The notes: generated by a model from the sequence alone, not told the origin. A stretch of 64,000 bases of DNA from Dermatobacter hominis (GCF_020715685.1 NZ_CP085840.1:2666001-2730000), one strand, 5' to 3'. Counted from the stretch's first letter, positions 1 to 8,172 are shown. Numbers and translations are program-made.

Positions 1-1238
1 TGGAGGTGCAGGCCCCACTGCGGGGTGAGATCGCCGCCGATGTCGTCGCGCCGGGGGTCCGACGGATCGCCGTGCACGGTGACCTCGAGATAGGAGCGGC
101 CGTCGCGGCGGACGCACTCGGCGGTGACGAGCCCCGGGGTCGTCACGAACGGGGTGGTGACGGTCCCGACCGCCGGGTCCACCCACGGCTGGTCGCTGCC
201 GCCGGTGGCGCCCATCGTCGAGAGGATCGAGGCGTCGGGCGACGACGGGAAGTAGGGGTGCAGCTCGGCCGGGCCGCCGGCCACGGCGGCCGGGTTCGTG
301 CAGCCGGCCTCGCCGACGCCGCTGCGGGGCTTGCCGAACAGCGCGTTCTCGGGCGGCGGCGAGGTGGAGCGGAACGACGCCCATGTGACGACGCACCCGG
401 CCTGCTCGGGTTCCCTGCAGAGCGGCACGTGCTGGAGCGCCCCGCCGACGTCCTGGCCCTCGGGCACGGCGACGGCGGCGCCGGCCAGGTAGGCGGCGAC
501 CAGCTGGTCGCGCACGTCCTCGTCCGGGTCGATCTCCTCGGCCAGCAGCCGCGTCAGCAGCCCCGCGCCCTGGGAGTGGCCGATGAGCACGACGCCGCGG
601 CCGCCGTTGTCGTTCGCCATGTACTGGCGCCACGCGTCGAGCACGTCCTGGTACGGCTGGTCGGTCGCCGTGCCGGGGGCGCCGCCGCCGAAGGACCGGG
701 TCAGCCCGGCGAGGGTGCGCTGCCGGTAGACGGGTGCGAACACCCGGCACCCGCTGCCGAGGCGGGCGACCTGGTTGAGGGCGACGAACCGCTCCTCGTC
801 GCCGGCGACCAGGTCGCTGTAGTCGCCGTCGTCCGCGGAGATCGTCGGGTACACGTAGAAGCAGTCGACCGGGGCGTCGGGGTCGGGCTCCCACGGCTCG
901 TCGGCCATCGTGCCGTCGGCGTCGAGCACCGTCGCGTCGAGGCCGGTGTCGCACACGTCGTCGAGCTCGGGCCGGCAGATCCAGTTCGCGGGGTCCGAGT
1001 AGACCTCGCTGCGGTGGCCGGCGTAGCGAGCCAGCGGCGCGGCGGTCGTCGTGGTCGCCTCGGTGGTGGTCCGGTCACCGCCGCCGTCGTCACCCGCGTC
1101 GCTCGCCGAGTCGTCCGACGAGCCCGCCGCCCCCGCCAGCGCGAGCGCCACCGCCGCGACCGCGATCGCCACGATCGCCCGTCCCCGATGCACCGCCCGT
1201 CCCCGATGCATCGCCCGTCCCGAGTTCCCACGGCCCAT
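1..1238 (-). CDS. Secreted DUF3089-type alpha/beta hydrolase (3' end cut off)
   Basis: The visible 412 codons begin with a basic, then hydrophobic stretch (about residues 20-38), read as a signal peptide or anchor. After a Ser/Thr/Asp-rich linker comes a domain with YVYPTIS and the nucleophile elbow IGHSQG, Ser about residue 222. This combination is characteristic of the DUF3089 lipase/esterase-like family; the substrate is unknown. The ATG was chosen because a TACGGT box ends 7 nt upstream, as at other leaderless genes here. An 18-bp repeat doubles six residues (RGRAMH/RGRAVH) just before the hydrophobic segment. The catalytic Asp/His region continues beyond the window. It is divergent from the GNAT gene. 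Confidence 0.85.
   Translation of the reverse strand, partial: MGRGNSGRAMHRGRAVHRGRAIVAIAVAAVALALAGAAGSSDDSASDAGDDGGGDRTTTEATTTTAAPLARYAGHRSEVYSDPANWICRPELDDVCDTGLDATVLDADGTMADEPWEPDPDAPVDCFYVYPTISADDGDYSDLVAGDEERFVALNQVARLGSGCRVFAPVYRQRTLAGLTRSFGGGAPGTATDQPYQDVLDAWRQYMANDNGGRGVVLIGHSQGAGLLTRLLAEEIDPDEDVRDQLVAAYLAGAAVAVPEGQDVGGALQHVPLCREPEQAGCVVTWASFRSTSPPPENALFGKPRSGVGEAGCTNPAAVAGGPAELHPYFPSSPDASILSTMGATGGSDQPWVDPAVGTVTTPFVTTPGLVTAECVRRDGRSYLEVTVHGDPSDPRRDDIGGDLTPQWGLHL
1177..1222. repeat. 18-bp tandem repeat in signal-peptide coding region
   Basis: Two full 18-bp units differing by one base, plus a 10-bp partial third. On the minus strand they encode the doubled RGRA(M/V)H residues of the DUF3089 protein. 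In-frame expansion would lengthen the basic N-region of the signal peptide. Confidence 0.8.
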
Positions 1239-1245
1239 GGCCGCC

Positions 1246-1251
1246 ACCGTA
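1246..1251 (-). promoter_or_regulatory. -10 box TACGGT, leaderless DUF3089 gene
   Basis: TACGGT with 7 nt to the ATG at 1238, so transcription would begin on or next to the start codon. Confidence 0.55.
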
Positions 1252-1279
1252 TTCGCCGGGCGCCGGACGACGGCTCCCG

Positions 1280-1285
1280 TAGGGT
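1280..1285 (+). promoter_or_regulatory. -10 box TAGGGT, leaderless GNAT gene
   Basis: TAGGGT is followed by 7 nt and then GTG at 1293, which favours that GTG over the in-frame one at 1302. Confidence 0.55.
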
Positions 1286-1292
1286 CGGGCAC

Positions 1293-1910
1293 GTGGGGGC
1301 CGTGGAACCGGTGCGGACCGAGCGGCTGCTGCTGCGTCGCTTCACGGAGCAGGACCGCGCGCCGTTCGCGGCGATCAACGCCGATCCGGTCGTGATGGAG
1401 CACTACCCGTCGACCCTGGGCCGGGCCGAGTCCGACGCGTTCGTGGACCGGATCGAGTCCAGCTGGCGCGAACGCGGGTGGGGACTGTGGGCGGTCGAGG
1501 TGGTCGCACCGGCCGCACCCGACGAGGCGCCGGGCTTCGTCGGCTACACGGGCCTGTGGCCCGCCGACCACGTCGCGCCCGGCCTGGTCGAGGTGGGTTG
1601 GCGGCTGGCGCACGCAGCGTGGGGCCGGGGGTACGCCCCCGAGGCCGCTACGGCCGCGCTGCGCCTCGGCTTCGACGACCTCGGGCTGGACGAGATCGTC
1701 AGCTTCACGGTCCCGCAGAACGCCAACAGCCGCCGGGTGATGGAGAAGATCGGCCTGCGCCACCGGCCCGAGCGGGACTTCGACCACCCGTCGGTCGACC
1801 CGGTGGCGTCGCCGCACCTCGTGCGCCACGTGCTCTACGCGATCGACCGGGCGACGTGGGTGGCCCACGGCGGCGCGTCCGAGTGGGCCGGCGAGGCTAC
1901 CCGGCGGTAA
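1293..1910 (+). CDS. GNAT family N-acetyltransferase (RimJ/RimL-like)
   Basis: A 205-residue protein that opens with VRTERLLLRRFTEQD and carries the acetyl-CoA loop region AWGRGYAPEAATAAL and the C-terminal NANSRRVMEKIGL motif. Both are hallmarks of the Acetyltransf_3 (RimJ/RimL, ribosomal-protein acetyltransferase-like) group. It should transfer acetyl from acetyl-CoA to an amine, but the acceptor cannot be read from sequence. The open frame continues far upstream only because G+C-rich antisense DNA lacks stops. The TAA stop overlaps a possible TAACAT promoter box for the following thiolase gene. Confidence 0.88.
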   Translation: MGAVEPVRTERLLLRRFTEQDRAPFAAINADPVVMEHYPSTLGRAESDAFVDRIESSWRERGWGLWAVEVVAPAAPDEAPGFVGYTGLWPADHVAPGLVEVGWRLAHAAWGRGYAPEAATAALRLGFDDLGLDEIVSFTVPQNANSRRVMEKIGLRHRPERDFDHPSVDPVASPHLVRHVLYAIDRATWVAHGGASEWAGEATRR

Positions 1911-1966
1911 CATCGCCGGACCGCAGGAGGGGGCCCGCGGGGCTCCCCTGATCCTTTGGAGTGGCA

Positions 1967-3148
1967 ATGCCCGGCTCGGTGATTCTCTCGGGGGCCCGGA
2001 CCCCCATCGGCAAGCTGTCAGGCTCCCTCGCCGGCTTCTCCGGCGCCGACCTCGGCGGCATCGCCATCAAGGCCGCCCTCGAGCGGGCGGGCGTGCAGGG
2101 CGAGGACGTCGACTACGTCTTCATGGGCCAGGTGCTGCTCGCCGGCGCCGGCCAGATCACGGCCCGCCAGGCCGCGGTCGCGGGCGGCATCCCGATGACG
2201 GTGCCCTCGACGACGGTCAACAAGGTCTGCCTGTCGGGCATCCACTCGATCATGCTCGCCGACCTGCTGATCCAGGCCGGCCTCGCCGACGTCGTCGTCG
2301 CCGGCGGCATGGAGTCCATGACCAACGCGCCGTACCTGCTGCCCGACGCCCGGGCCGGCATGCGCATGGGCGACAAGAAGGTCGTCGACTCGATGATGCA
2401 CGACGGCCTGTTCTGCGCCTTCGACCAGTGCGCGATGGGCGCCGGCACCGAGAAGTACGCCGCCTCCGCCGGCATCTCCCGCGAGGAGCAGGACGAGGTG
2501 GCCGCCAAGTCGCACGAGCGTGCGGCCAAGGCGCAGAAGGACGGCCTGTTCGACGACGAGATCGTCGCCGTGTCGATCCCGCAGCGGAAGGGCGACCCGG
2601 TCGTCTTCTCCGAGGACGAGGGCGTCCGCGCCGAGACCACGCTCGACTCGCTCGGCGCCCTGCGCCCGGCGTTCGACAAGGCCGGCAACATCACCGCCGG
2701 CAACGCCTCGCAGATCTCCGACGGCGGCGCCGCCGTCGTGGTCGCGTCGAAGGCCGCGGCCGAGCGCATCGGTGGCGACCCGCTCGGCGAGATCCTGAGC
2801 TACGGCGAGGTGGCCGGTCCCGACCCGTCGCTGCTGACCCAGCCCTCGCGCTCGATCAAGCAGGCGCTCGAGCGGGCCGGCAAGTCGGTGTCCGACGTCG
2901 ACCTGTTCGAGCTCAACGAGGCCTTCGCCGCCGTCGGCGTCGCCTCCATGAAGGACCTCGGCATCACCGACGAGATCACCAACGTCAACGGCGGCGCCAT
3001 CGCGCTGGGCCACCCGATCGGCGCGTCCGGCACCCGCGTGGCGCTGCACGTGCTCAACGAGCTCAAGCGCCGCGGTGGCGGCATCGGTGCGGCCGCCCTC
3101 TGCGGTGGCGGCGGCCAGGGCGACGCCCTCCTGCTCAAGACCCTCTGA
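1967..3148 (+). CDS. Acetyl-CoA C-acetyltransferase (thiolase)
   Basis: A full-length 393-residue thiolase, which condenses two acetyl-CoA to acetoacetyl-CoA or cleaves 3-ketoacyl-CoA. The nucleophile lies in TVNKVCLSG (Cys88). The two catalytic residues of the C-terminal half are His349 in NGGAIALGHPIGASGTR and Cys379 in AALCGGGGQGD. NEAFA, also typical, is present. The ATG is preceded by TTGGAG at good spacing; a GTG six bases earlier is the alternative. A TAACAT box at 1908-1913 would give a leader of about 45 nt. It stands alone, followed by a strong hairpin. Biosynthetic and degradative roles cannot be told apart. Confidence 0.95.
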   Translation: MPGSVILSGARTPIGKLSGSLAGFSGADLGGIAIKAALERAGVQGEDVDYVFMGQVLLAGAGQITARQAAVAGGIPMTVPSTTVNKVCLSGIHSIMLADLLIQAGLADVVVAGGMESMTNAPYLLPDARAGMRMGDKKVVDSMMHDGLFCAFDQCAMGAGTEKYAASAGISREEQDEVAAKSHERAAKAQKDGLFDDEIVAVSIPQRKGDPVVFSEDEGVRAETTLDSLGALRPAFDKAGNITAGNASQISDGGAAVVVASKAAAERIGGDPLGEILSYGEVAGPDPSLLTQPSRSIKQALERAGKSVSDVDLFELNEAFAAVGVASMKDLGITDEITNVNGGAIALGHPIGASGTRVALHVLNELKRRGGGIGAAALCGGGGQGDALLLKTL

Positions 3149-3166
3149 CCCGACCCCTCATCTCGC

Positions 3167-3211
3167 TTTGGCGGTGGTTTCCGTCGTCTGACGACGGAAA
3201 CCGCCGCCAAA
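3167..3211. repeat. Hairpin element copy 1 (21-bp stem, CTG loop)
   Basis: A 21-bp stem with a single G-T wobble and a 3-nt loop, in the gap after the thiolase gene. The core arms read TTTCCGTCG and CGACGGAAA and recur at 4182-4238 and 49449-49499. No T-run follows, so it is either a rho-independent-like terminator lacking the U-tract or a REP-like dispersed palindrome. Confidence 0.85.
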
Positions 3212-3257
3212 CGCAGCGGCCACTGCTTCCCCCCGAGCTCCGACTTGGAGGGAAGCA

Positions 3258-4163
3258 GTGTCAGTTTTCGACGAGGTCGCGGCGATCGCGGCCGACGCGC
3301 ACGGGTGCGTGGTCCTCTCGCAGCTCAGGCGAGCCGGCCTCACCGACGGACGGATCCGGACCCTGGTCCGGACGGGCTTCCTGCACCGACGGGGCGCCGG
3401 CCTGTTCACGGTGGTGGGCGCGCCGGCCACGTGGCGACAGGAGGTCATGGTCGAGGTCCTTCGAGGCGGACCCCAGGCCGTGAGCTCCCACCGGTCCGCC
3501 GCGGCGCTCGCCGCGCTCGACCGGTTCCGCCCGGGTGCGATCGACGTGGTGAGCCCGAGGGGCGGACGGCGCAGCTCGCCGTCGGCCCACCTCCACGAGA
3601 CGTACGACCTGCCCGGACGCGACCGCGACGCGCTCGACGGGATCCCGGTCACGTCGGTCACCCGGACGCTGATCGACATGGGCCGCTACGTAGGTGCCCA
3701 TCGACTCGGATCGATGCTCGATGACGCGGTCCGCAGGAAGCTGACGACGTACGAGCGCGTGCACGATCGGTTCAGGGAGCTCGCCCGCCCGGGACGGAAC
3801 GGGATCGGGCGGATGAGGGCGGTCCTGGAGGATCGCCCGTGCGGGGCACCGGCACCGGGGAGCGACTTCGAGACGATGGTGCTCCGCCTGCTGCGTCAGG
3901 CCCGGCTCCCCGAGCCCGTCCTCCAGCACCGGGTCCAGTGCGACGACCTCCACTTCCTGCTCGACCTCGCCTGGCCCGACCACATGCTGGCGGTGGAGTG
4001 CGAGGGGCACGCCTACCACCAGACGCCCACCCAGCTGGCCTGGGACGAGATGCGCAAGAACCGGCTCCAGCTCGAGGGCTGGACCGTGCTCGCCTACACC
4101 TGGATCACCGCGAGGCGGGACCCGGACGGGCTCGTCAGCGAGGTGGCCGCCGGCCTCCGGTGA
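3258..4163 (+). CDS. AbiEi-like winged-helix plus DUF559 (Vsr-like) nuclease-domain protein
   Basis: A 301-residue protein with two parts. Residues about 5-60 resemble the AbiEi antitoxin-type winged helix (SQLRRAGLTDGRIRTLV, then RRGAGLFTVVG). Residues about 200-285 resemble DUF559/Vsr-like endonucleases, with Asp236 in FLLDLAWP, Glu247/Glu249 in AVECEGHAYH and NRLQLEGWTVLAYTW. The family is common in actinobacteria and its function is not settled. No AbiEii-type nucleotidyltransferase toxin lies nearby, so it is not an ordinary AbiE pair. GTG start with GGAGGGA 4 nt upstream. The gene sits exactly between hairpins 3167-3211 and 4182-4238. Confidence 0.8.
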   Translation: MSVFDEVAAIAADAHGCVVLSQLRRAGLTDGRIRTLVRTGFLHRRGAGLFTVVGAPATWRQEVMVEVLRGGPQAVSSHRSAAALAALDRFRPGAIDVVSPRGGRRSSPSAHLHETYDLPGRDRDALDGIPVTSVTRTLIDMGRYVGAHRLGSMLDDAVRRKLTTYERVHDRFRELARPGRNGIGRMRAVLEDRPCGAPAPGSDFETMVLRLLRQARLPEPVLQHRVQCDDLHFLLDLAWPDHMLAVECEGHAYHQTPTQLAWDEMRKNRLQLEGWTVLAYTWITARRDPDGLVSEVAAGLR

Positions 4164-4181
4164 CGTTCTGCCGCCCCCCGT

Positions 4182-4238
4182 CCCCGCTTTGGCGCTGCTT
4201 TCCGTCGGCAGACGACGAAAACCGCCGCCAAAGCGGGG
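4182..4238. repeat. Hairpin element copy 2, between convergent genes
   Basis: An imperfect long stem: nine perfect pairs outward from GCTTTGGCG, two mismatches and a wobble, then a TTTCCGTCG-type core with one mismatch and a 5-nt loop. It lies between the convergent stops of the AbiEi/DUF559 gene and recR, so it could end transcription from both sides. Confidence 0.8.
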
Positions 4239-4248
4239 GGCGGGCGGG

Positions 4249-4875
4249 TCAGGGGGTGGGGGTCGGGGGTTGCTCGATCACGCGGCGGCCCTCGAGGGCC
4301 CGACCGAGCGTGAGCTCGTCGGCGTACTCGAGGTCGCCGCCGACGGGCAGGCCGCTGGCGATCCTCGACACCGTGAGCCCCGGCATGTTGAGGACGCGGG
4401 TGAGGTAGAGCGCGGTCGCCTCGCCCTCGATGTTGGGGTTCGTGCAGACGATGACCTCGGTGATCGCCTCGTCGCCGATGCGGGCGAGCAGCTCCTTGAT
4501 CTTCAGCTGCTCGGGGCTGACCCCCTGCAGGTGGTCGATCGCGCCCTGCAACACGTGGTAGCGGCCCTTGAACTCGCGGGTCCGCTCGATCGCGACGACG
4601 TCGCGGGGCTCCTCGACGACGCAGAGCACGTGGGTGTCGCGGCGCTCGTCGGCGCAGATGGTGCACAGGTCGCCCTCGGCGAGGTTGAAGCAGCGCGAGC
4701 AGAACCCGACTCGCTCCTTGGCCTCGACGATGGCGCGGGCCAGCCGGTTGGCCTCCTCGGCGTCGACCTTGAGGAGGTGGAAGGCGATGCGCTGCGCCGA
4801 CTTCGGGCCGATGCCGGGCAGCCGGCCGAGTGCGTCGATCAGGTCCTGGACGGACGTGGCGTACGTGGTCCCCAC
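4249..4875 (-). CDS. recR: Recombination mediator RecR
   Basis: A 208-residue protein of standard RecR length that helps RecFOR load RecA on gapped DNA. In order it has the helix-hairpin-helix ([19 protein letters not shown]), a four-Cys zinc finger (C59, C62, C71, C74) and a Toprim domain with VVEEPRDV and [16 protein letters not shown]. The C-terminus is the usual conserved [20 protein letters not shown]. The GTG start directly abuts the TGA of ybaB with no spacer, so the two are translationally coupled in a dnaX-ybaB-recR operon. Confidence 0.97.
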   Translation of the reverse strand: MGTTYATSVQDLIDALGRLPGIGPKSAQRIAFHLLKVDAEEANRLARAIVEAKERVGFCSRCFNLAEGDLCTICADERRDTHVLCVVEEPRDVVAIERTREFKGRYHVLQGAIDHLQGVSPEQLKIKELLARIGDEAITEVIVCTNPNIEGEATALYLTRVLNMPGLTVSRIASGLPVGGDLEYADELTLGRALEGRRVIEQPPTPTP

Positions 4876-5334
4876 TCAGCCGCCCAGCAGTCCGCCGAGG
4901 CCACCGAGACCGCCCATGCCGCCGAGCGGGTCGGCCTGCGCCTGGAGCTGGGCGACCTGGTCGCGGGCGTCGGACCACGCGGCGACGATCAGGTCCTCGA
5001 GCATCGTGAGGTCCTCGGGGTCGACCGCACCAGGATCGATGTGGACCCGCACGAGGTGCAGGTGCCCGTTGAGCGTGACCGACACGACGCCCCCGCCAGC
5101 GGTGCCCTCGACCTCGGTCGCGGCGAGCTCCTCCTGGGCCTCCTGCATGCGGGCGCCCATGTCCTGCGCCATCTGGAACATCGCGCCCAGGTCCAGCCCC
5201 GCGTCGAGGTCGTCCCCGCCGACGAGGCCGGACAGGTCGGGCCCGCCCAGGCCGCCCATGTCCGAGTCGGGGACGATCTCGCCCGACACCACCTCGGCCT
5301 CGGCCGCCTCGTCCTGGTCGCGCTCGCCGCTCAT
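4876..5334 (-). CDS. YbaB/EbfC family nucleoid-associated protein
   Basis: The family core (about residues 45-130) starts MFQMAQDMGARMQEAQEELA and continues with the beta-strand segment GVVSVTLNGHLHLVRVHIDP. These proteins form dimers that bind DNA non-specifically. The acidic, Gly-rich N-terminal 40 residues and a Gly/Leu-rich tail (GGMGGLGGLGGLLGG) are extensions beyond the usual 100-110 residues. The start is the ATG 20 bp after dnaX ends; an earlier in-frame ATG at 5376 would overlap dnaX by 23 bp. The context between dnaX and recR is the classical one. Confidence 0.92.
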   Translation of the reverse strand: MSGERDQDEAAEAEVVSGEIVPDSDMGGLGGPDLSGLVGGDDLDAGLDLGAMFQMAQDMGARMQEAQEELAATEVEGTAGGGVVSVTLNGHLHLVRVHIDPGAVDPEDLTMLEDLIVAAWSDARDQVAQLQAQADPLGGMGGLGGLGGLLGG

Positions 5335-5353
5335 CGTCGGGTCCTCGGATCGG

Positions 5354-7690
5354 TCACGTCGTGCCGTCGGCGCCATCCACCAGGACCGCGCCGGGGAACG
5401 CCTTGGTCAGCTTCTCCACGCCGGTGGCGGCCACGTCGGCGTCCTCCAGCTCGTGCACGTCGATGATGGCCGACTCGTCGTCGTCCGCGGTGTCATCGGC
5501 GGCGGGCGCCGTCTCGAGCTCGGCGGCCGGCTCGGGCCGACCACGGCGCGGCGCCGGGGCCTCGGCGCCGGCGGGCTCCACCGGTGGCGGTTCGGACGGC
5601 TCGGGCTCGGACGGCGCCGGCTGGGACCTGGCCGGCCGGGCGGGCGCGGGCGACGGCGGCGGTGCCGCGGCGGCAGGCGGGGGGTCGGATCCGGGCGGCG
5701 GGCCGGCGTCGGGGTCGAGGGCGTCGACCAGCACCAGGTGCACCGGCGTGCCGAAGTGCGCGGTCAGCGCGGCCTCCACCTCGGGGCGGAACCGCTCGGC
5801 CCGGTCGCGGGTCGGCGCGTTGTCGAGCGCGAACACGGCGCCCTGGTCCCCCACCGAGACGAACCGTCCGCCGCTGTAGATCGCCTTGGCCATGCCCTTG
5901 AGGCTCGGCATGACGACGTCGCCGAAGGCGAGGGCCAGGGCGTCGCGGTCGGGGCCACCGGCCGGAGACGGCGGCGCGGCCGCGGCGGTGGGAGCCGGTG
6001 CGACCGGCGACGGCTCGGACCCTGGCGGCGCCGCCGCGGCGGGGGCCGGCTCGGCCGGCGCCGCCGCGGGCGCGACGTCGGGCGGCGACGCTGGCGCGGG
6101 CGGCTCCCCAGGATCGGCCGGCGCAGACGACCCGGATGGCGCAGCGGGGGCAGCAGGGGCGGAGGGCGCAGCGGACTGTCCGCCCGGGCGCGGGGCCCGG
6201 GGTGCGGGCGGGGCCTTGGGCGCCGCGGGCCGACGTGCGCCCTCGGCCGGCGCGTCGCCGGCGCTCTCGGCCTTGCGGGACCGCAGCGCACCCAGGGCGG
6301 CGCGCGCCCGGGCGGGCCCGTCACCCGCCTCGCCCGCGGGCCCGTCGGATGCGGCCGGTGCCTCGGCGTCGGGCGCCGGCGGTGTCGCGGCCGGTGCTGC
6401 TGCGGCCGACGGTGTCGTGGCGGGCGCGTCGGCCGACGCGGCCGGCGCCGCCGCATCGGGGCGAGGGCGAGCGGGTGCGGGCGCCGCGGCCGCGGCACGG
6501 GCCCGACCACCCGACGGCGCACCCGAGGTGCCGCCGCCGTCGGCCAGCGCCCGTTCGAGCGACTCGATCCGCCGGAGGAGCTCCGCCACCACGCCGTCGT
6601 CGGACGCCGCCGGCGCGCCGGCAGCGGCACCGCCGGCGCCGGCACCCGAGCCCGACGAGGAGCAGAGCCGCACGAGCGCCACCTCGAGCGGCACGCGGGG
6701 GTCGGCGGCCTGGCGCATGTCGACCGTGGCGGCGCCGACGGCCTCCATCGCCCTCGTCAGGGTGGGCGTGCCCAGCGTCCGGGCCCACTCCCCCAGCCGC
6801 TCGCCGTCGGCGTCGACGAGGTGCGGCACCTCCACGCCGAGCGACAGCAGGAAGGCGTCCCGGAGCTCGGACAGCAGCGCCTCGGCCAGCACGCGGGGGT
6901 CGTGGCCGAGGGCGAGGGCACCGGAGACTGCGAGCACGGCTGCGCCGCTGTCGCGGTCGGCGAGGGCCTGCAGCAGCTGGTCGACGGGTGCGTCGCGGGT
7001 GATCACGCCGCCGGCGGCGACGACCTGGTCGAGCGCGGAGAGCGTGTCGCGCGCCGAGCCGCGGCCCTGGCGAACGACGTAGTCGACCGACGCCTCGTCC
7101 AGATCCAGCGGCGCGTCGTCGGCGATCCAGCGGACGTAGTCGGTGAGCTCCTTGGCCGACAGCAGCTGGAACTCGTAGTGCTGCGTCCGGCTGCGGATGG
7201 TCGGCAGGACCTTCTGCGGATCGGTGGTGGCGAGCACGAAGGTCACGTGCTCGGGCGGCTCCTCGAGCGTCTTCAGCAGCGCGTTCGACGCGGCCGGCGT
7301 GAGCATGTGGACCTCGTCGAGGATGTACACCTTGTTGCGTCCCGGCGAACCCACCGCCGACCGCTCGACCAGGTCGCGGATGTTGTCGACGCCGTTGTTG
7401 GACGCAGCGTCGAGCTCGAACAGGTCGAAGCTGCGGCCCGACTCGATCTCGACGCAGGCGGAGCACACGCAGCACGGCTCACCGTCCTGGAGGTCCTCGC
7501 AGTTCAGCGCCTTGGCCAGGATGCGGGCGGTGGACGTCTTGCCGGTGCCGCGGGGACCGGAGAAGAGGTAGGCGTGGCCCTCGGTGCCGGTGCGCACCGC
7601 GTTCTGCAGCGCCCGGACGACGTGGTCCTGGCCACGGACCTCCCCGAACCGGCGGGGCCGGTAGCGACGGTAGAGGGATTGGTGCGCCAC
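5354..7690 (-). CDS. dnaX: DNA polymerase III subunit gamma/tau
   Basis: The clamp-loader ATPase, 778 residues. The N-terminal AAA+ part shows Walker A SGPRGTGKT (44-52), a zinc module C64/C73/C76/C79, DAASNNGVDNIRDL, Walker B VYILDEVHML and the sensor TTDPQKVLPTIRSR. Domain III runs to about residue 350. A very long Ala/Pro-rich linker then leads to a conserved C-terminal block (GGPDRDALALAFGDVVMPSLKG) of tau type. No A-run frameshift site is visible. The GTG start has TAGGAT ending 6 nt upstream, so the operon mRNA is probably leaderless. Confidence 0.97.
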   Translation of the reverse strand: MAHQSLYRRYRPRRFGEVRGQDHVVRALQNAVRTGTEGHAYLFSGPRGTGKTSTARILAKALNCEDLQDGEPCCVCSACVEIESGRSFDLFELDAASNNGVDNIRDLVERSAVGSPGRNKVYILDEVHMLTPAASNALLKTLEEPPEHVTFVLATTDPQKVLPTIRSRTQHYEFQLLSAKELTDYVRWIADDAPLDLDEASVDYVVRQGRGSARDTLSALDQVVAAGGVITRDAPVDQLLQALADRDSGAAVLAVSGALALGHDPRVLAEALLSELRDAFLLSLGVEVPHLVDADGERLGEWARTLGTPTLTRAMEAVGAATVDMRQAADPRVPLEVALVRLCSSSGSGAGAGGAAAGAPAASDDGVVAELLRRIESLERALADGGGTSGAPSGGRARAAAAAPAPARPRPDAAAPAASADAPATTPSAAAAPAATPPAPDAEAPAASDGPAGEAGDGPARARAALGALRSRKAESAGDAPAEGARRPAAPKAPPAPRAPRPGGQSAAPSAPAAPAAPSGSSAPADPGEPPAPASPPDVAPAAAPAEPAPAAAAPPGSEPSPVAPAPTAAAAPPSPAGGPDRDALALAFGDVVMPSLKGMAKAIYSGGRFVSVGDQGAVFALDNAPTRDRAERFRPEVEAALTAHFGTPVHLVLVDALDPDAGPPPGSDPPPAAAAPPPSPAPARPARSQPAPSEPEPSEPPPVEPAGAEAPAPRRGRPEPAAELETAPAADDTADDDESAIIDVHELEDADVAATGVEKLTKAFPGAVLVDGADGTT

Positions 7691-7696
7691 GGAGGG

Positions 7697-7702
7697 ATCC
7701 TA
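7697..7702 (-). promoter_or_regulatory. -10 box TAGGAT, leaderless dnaX operon
   Basis: TAGGAT with a 6-nt spacer to the GTG of dnaX. The remaining stretch up to the tRNA-Ser gene at 7876 shows nothing else I can support. Confidence 0.55.
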
Positions 7703-7875
7703 CCGACGTCGGTCCGACGCTCCCGGCCGGAGGGCGCCGCCCACGCGTCCGTCGAACCGGTCGGCACCGCCGGCGGCGGGCCGCGCCCACGCGAACGGGT
7801 CGGGGAGGAGCCGGAGGAGCGGTCCGGGACCGGCCGGGTCGCCGGGGGCGCACGCCGACCGGGTCCCGCCACCCG

Positions 7876-7963
7876 TGGCGGAGACGGTGGGATTCGAACC
7901 CACGGTGAGTTTCCCCACACACGCTTTCCAAGCGTGCCGATTCGGCCGCTCTCGCACGTCTCC
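7876..7963 (-). tRNA. tRNA-Ser (GGA)
   Basis: The acceptor stem GGAGACG/CGTCTCC is closed, discriminator G and an encoded CCA follow. The anticodon loop TTGGAAA sits on a CACGC/GCGTG stem and reads UCC/UCU serine codons. A long variable arm and GGTTCGAATCC T-arm confirm a class II tRNA-Ser. Its promoter overlaps that of the SRP RNA. Confidence 0.97.
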
Positions 7964-7971
7964 GGGGCGGG

Positions 7972-7981
7972 ACGATAGCCT
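7972..7981. promoter_or_regulatory. Overlapping divergent -10 boxes of tRNA-Ser and SRP RNA
   Basis: On the minus strand TATCGT (7972-7977) ends 8 nt before the tRNA 5' end. On the plus strand TAGCCT (7976-7981) ends about 10 nt before the SRP RNA. The hexamers share two base pairs, and each -35 region would lie inside the opposite gene. The second tRNA-Ser gene (9814) uses the same TATCGT hexamer. Confidence 0.55.
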
Positions 7982-7991
7982 GACTGCACGC

Positions 7992-8121
7992 CTGCGTCCT
8001 CAGGCGGCGGCCGGGTCCTGTGCGACCGGAGCCCGTGAACCGGGTCAGGGCCGGAAGGCAGCAGCTCTCAGCGGAACCTCCGGTGTGCCGCAGATCGCCT
8101 GGCCGCCACCTGAGGGCGCAG
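7992..8121 (+). ncRNA. ffs: Signal recognition particle RNA (4.5S/SRP RNA, ffs)
   Basis: The universally conserved helix-8 core GGGTCAGGGCCGGAAGGCAG followed by CAGCTCTCAGC is present; it binds Ffh and pairs the particle to the ribosome. The ends close with a terminal helix: TGCGT/GCGCA and CCTCAGG (7998-8004) with CCTGAGG (8109-8115). About 130 nt; the exact 5' end is set by the helix and by a TAGCCT box upstream. It is adjacent to tRNA-Ser and dnaX as in other actinobacteria. Confidence 0.93.
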
Positions 8122-8172
8122 TCGTCGCGTCCGGGCCGTGTCGAGATCGGCGCGACCGCGGATCAGGCGGCC

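Noticed and set aside
6-1910. A 634-codon plus-strand open frame that would fuse an Arg/Val/Gly-rich region to the GNAT domain
   Set aside because: The first 1.2 kb is the antisense of a convincing DUF3089 hydrolase with GHSQG. Only the GNAT part has family motifs, and a promoter box sits directly before its GTG.
3258-4163. Complete AbiE toxin-antitoxin system
   Set aside because: Only the AbiEi-like winged helix is present, fused to a nuclease-like domain; no AbiEii nucleotidyltransferase gene follows.
4568-7978. A 1136-codon plus-strand open frame opposite ybaB and dnaX
   Set aside because: Low-complexity Arg/Gly/Val composition typical of antisense G+C-rich DNA; the opposite strand encodes a complete DnaX.
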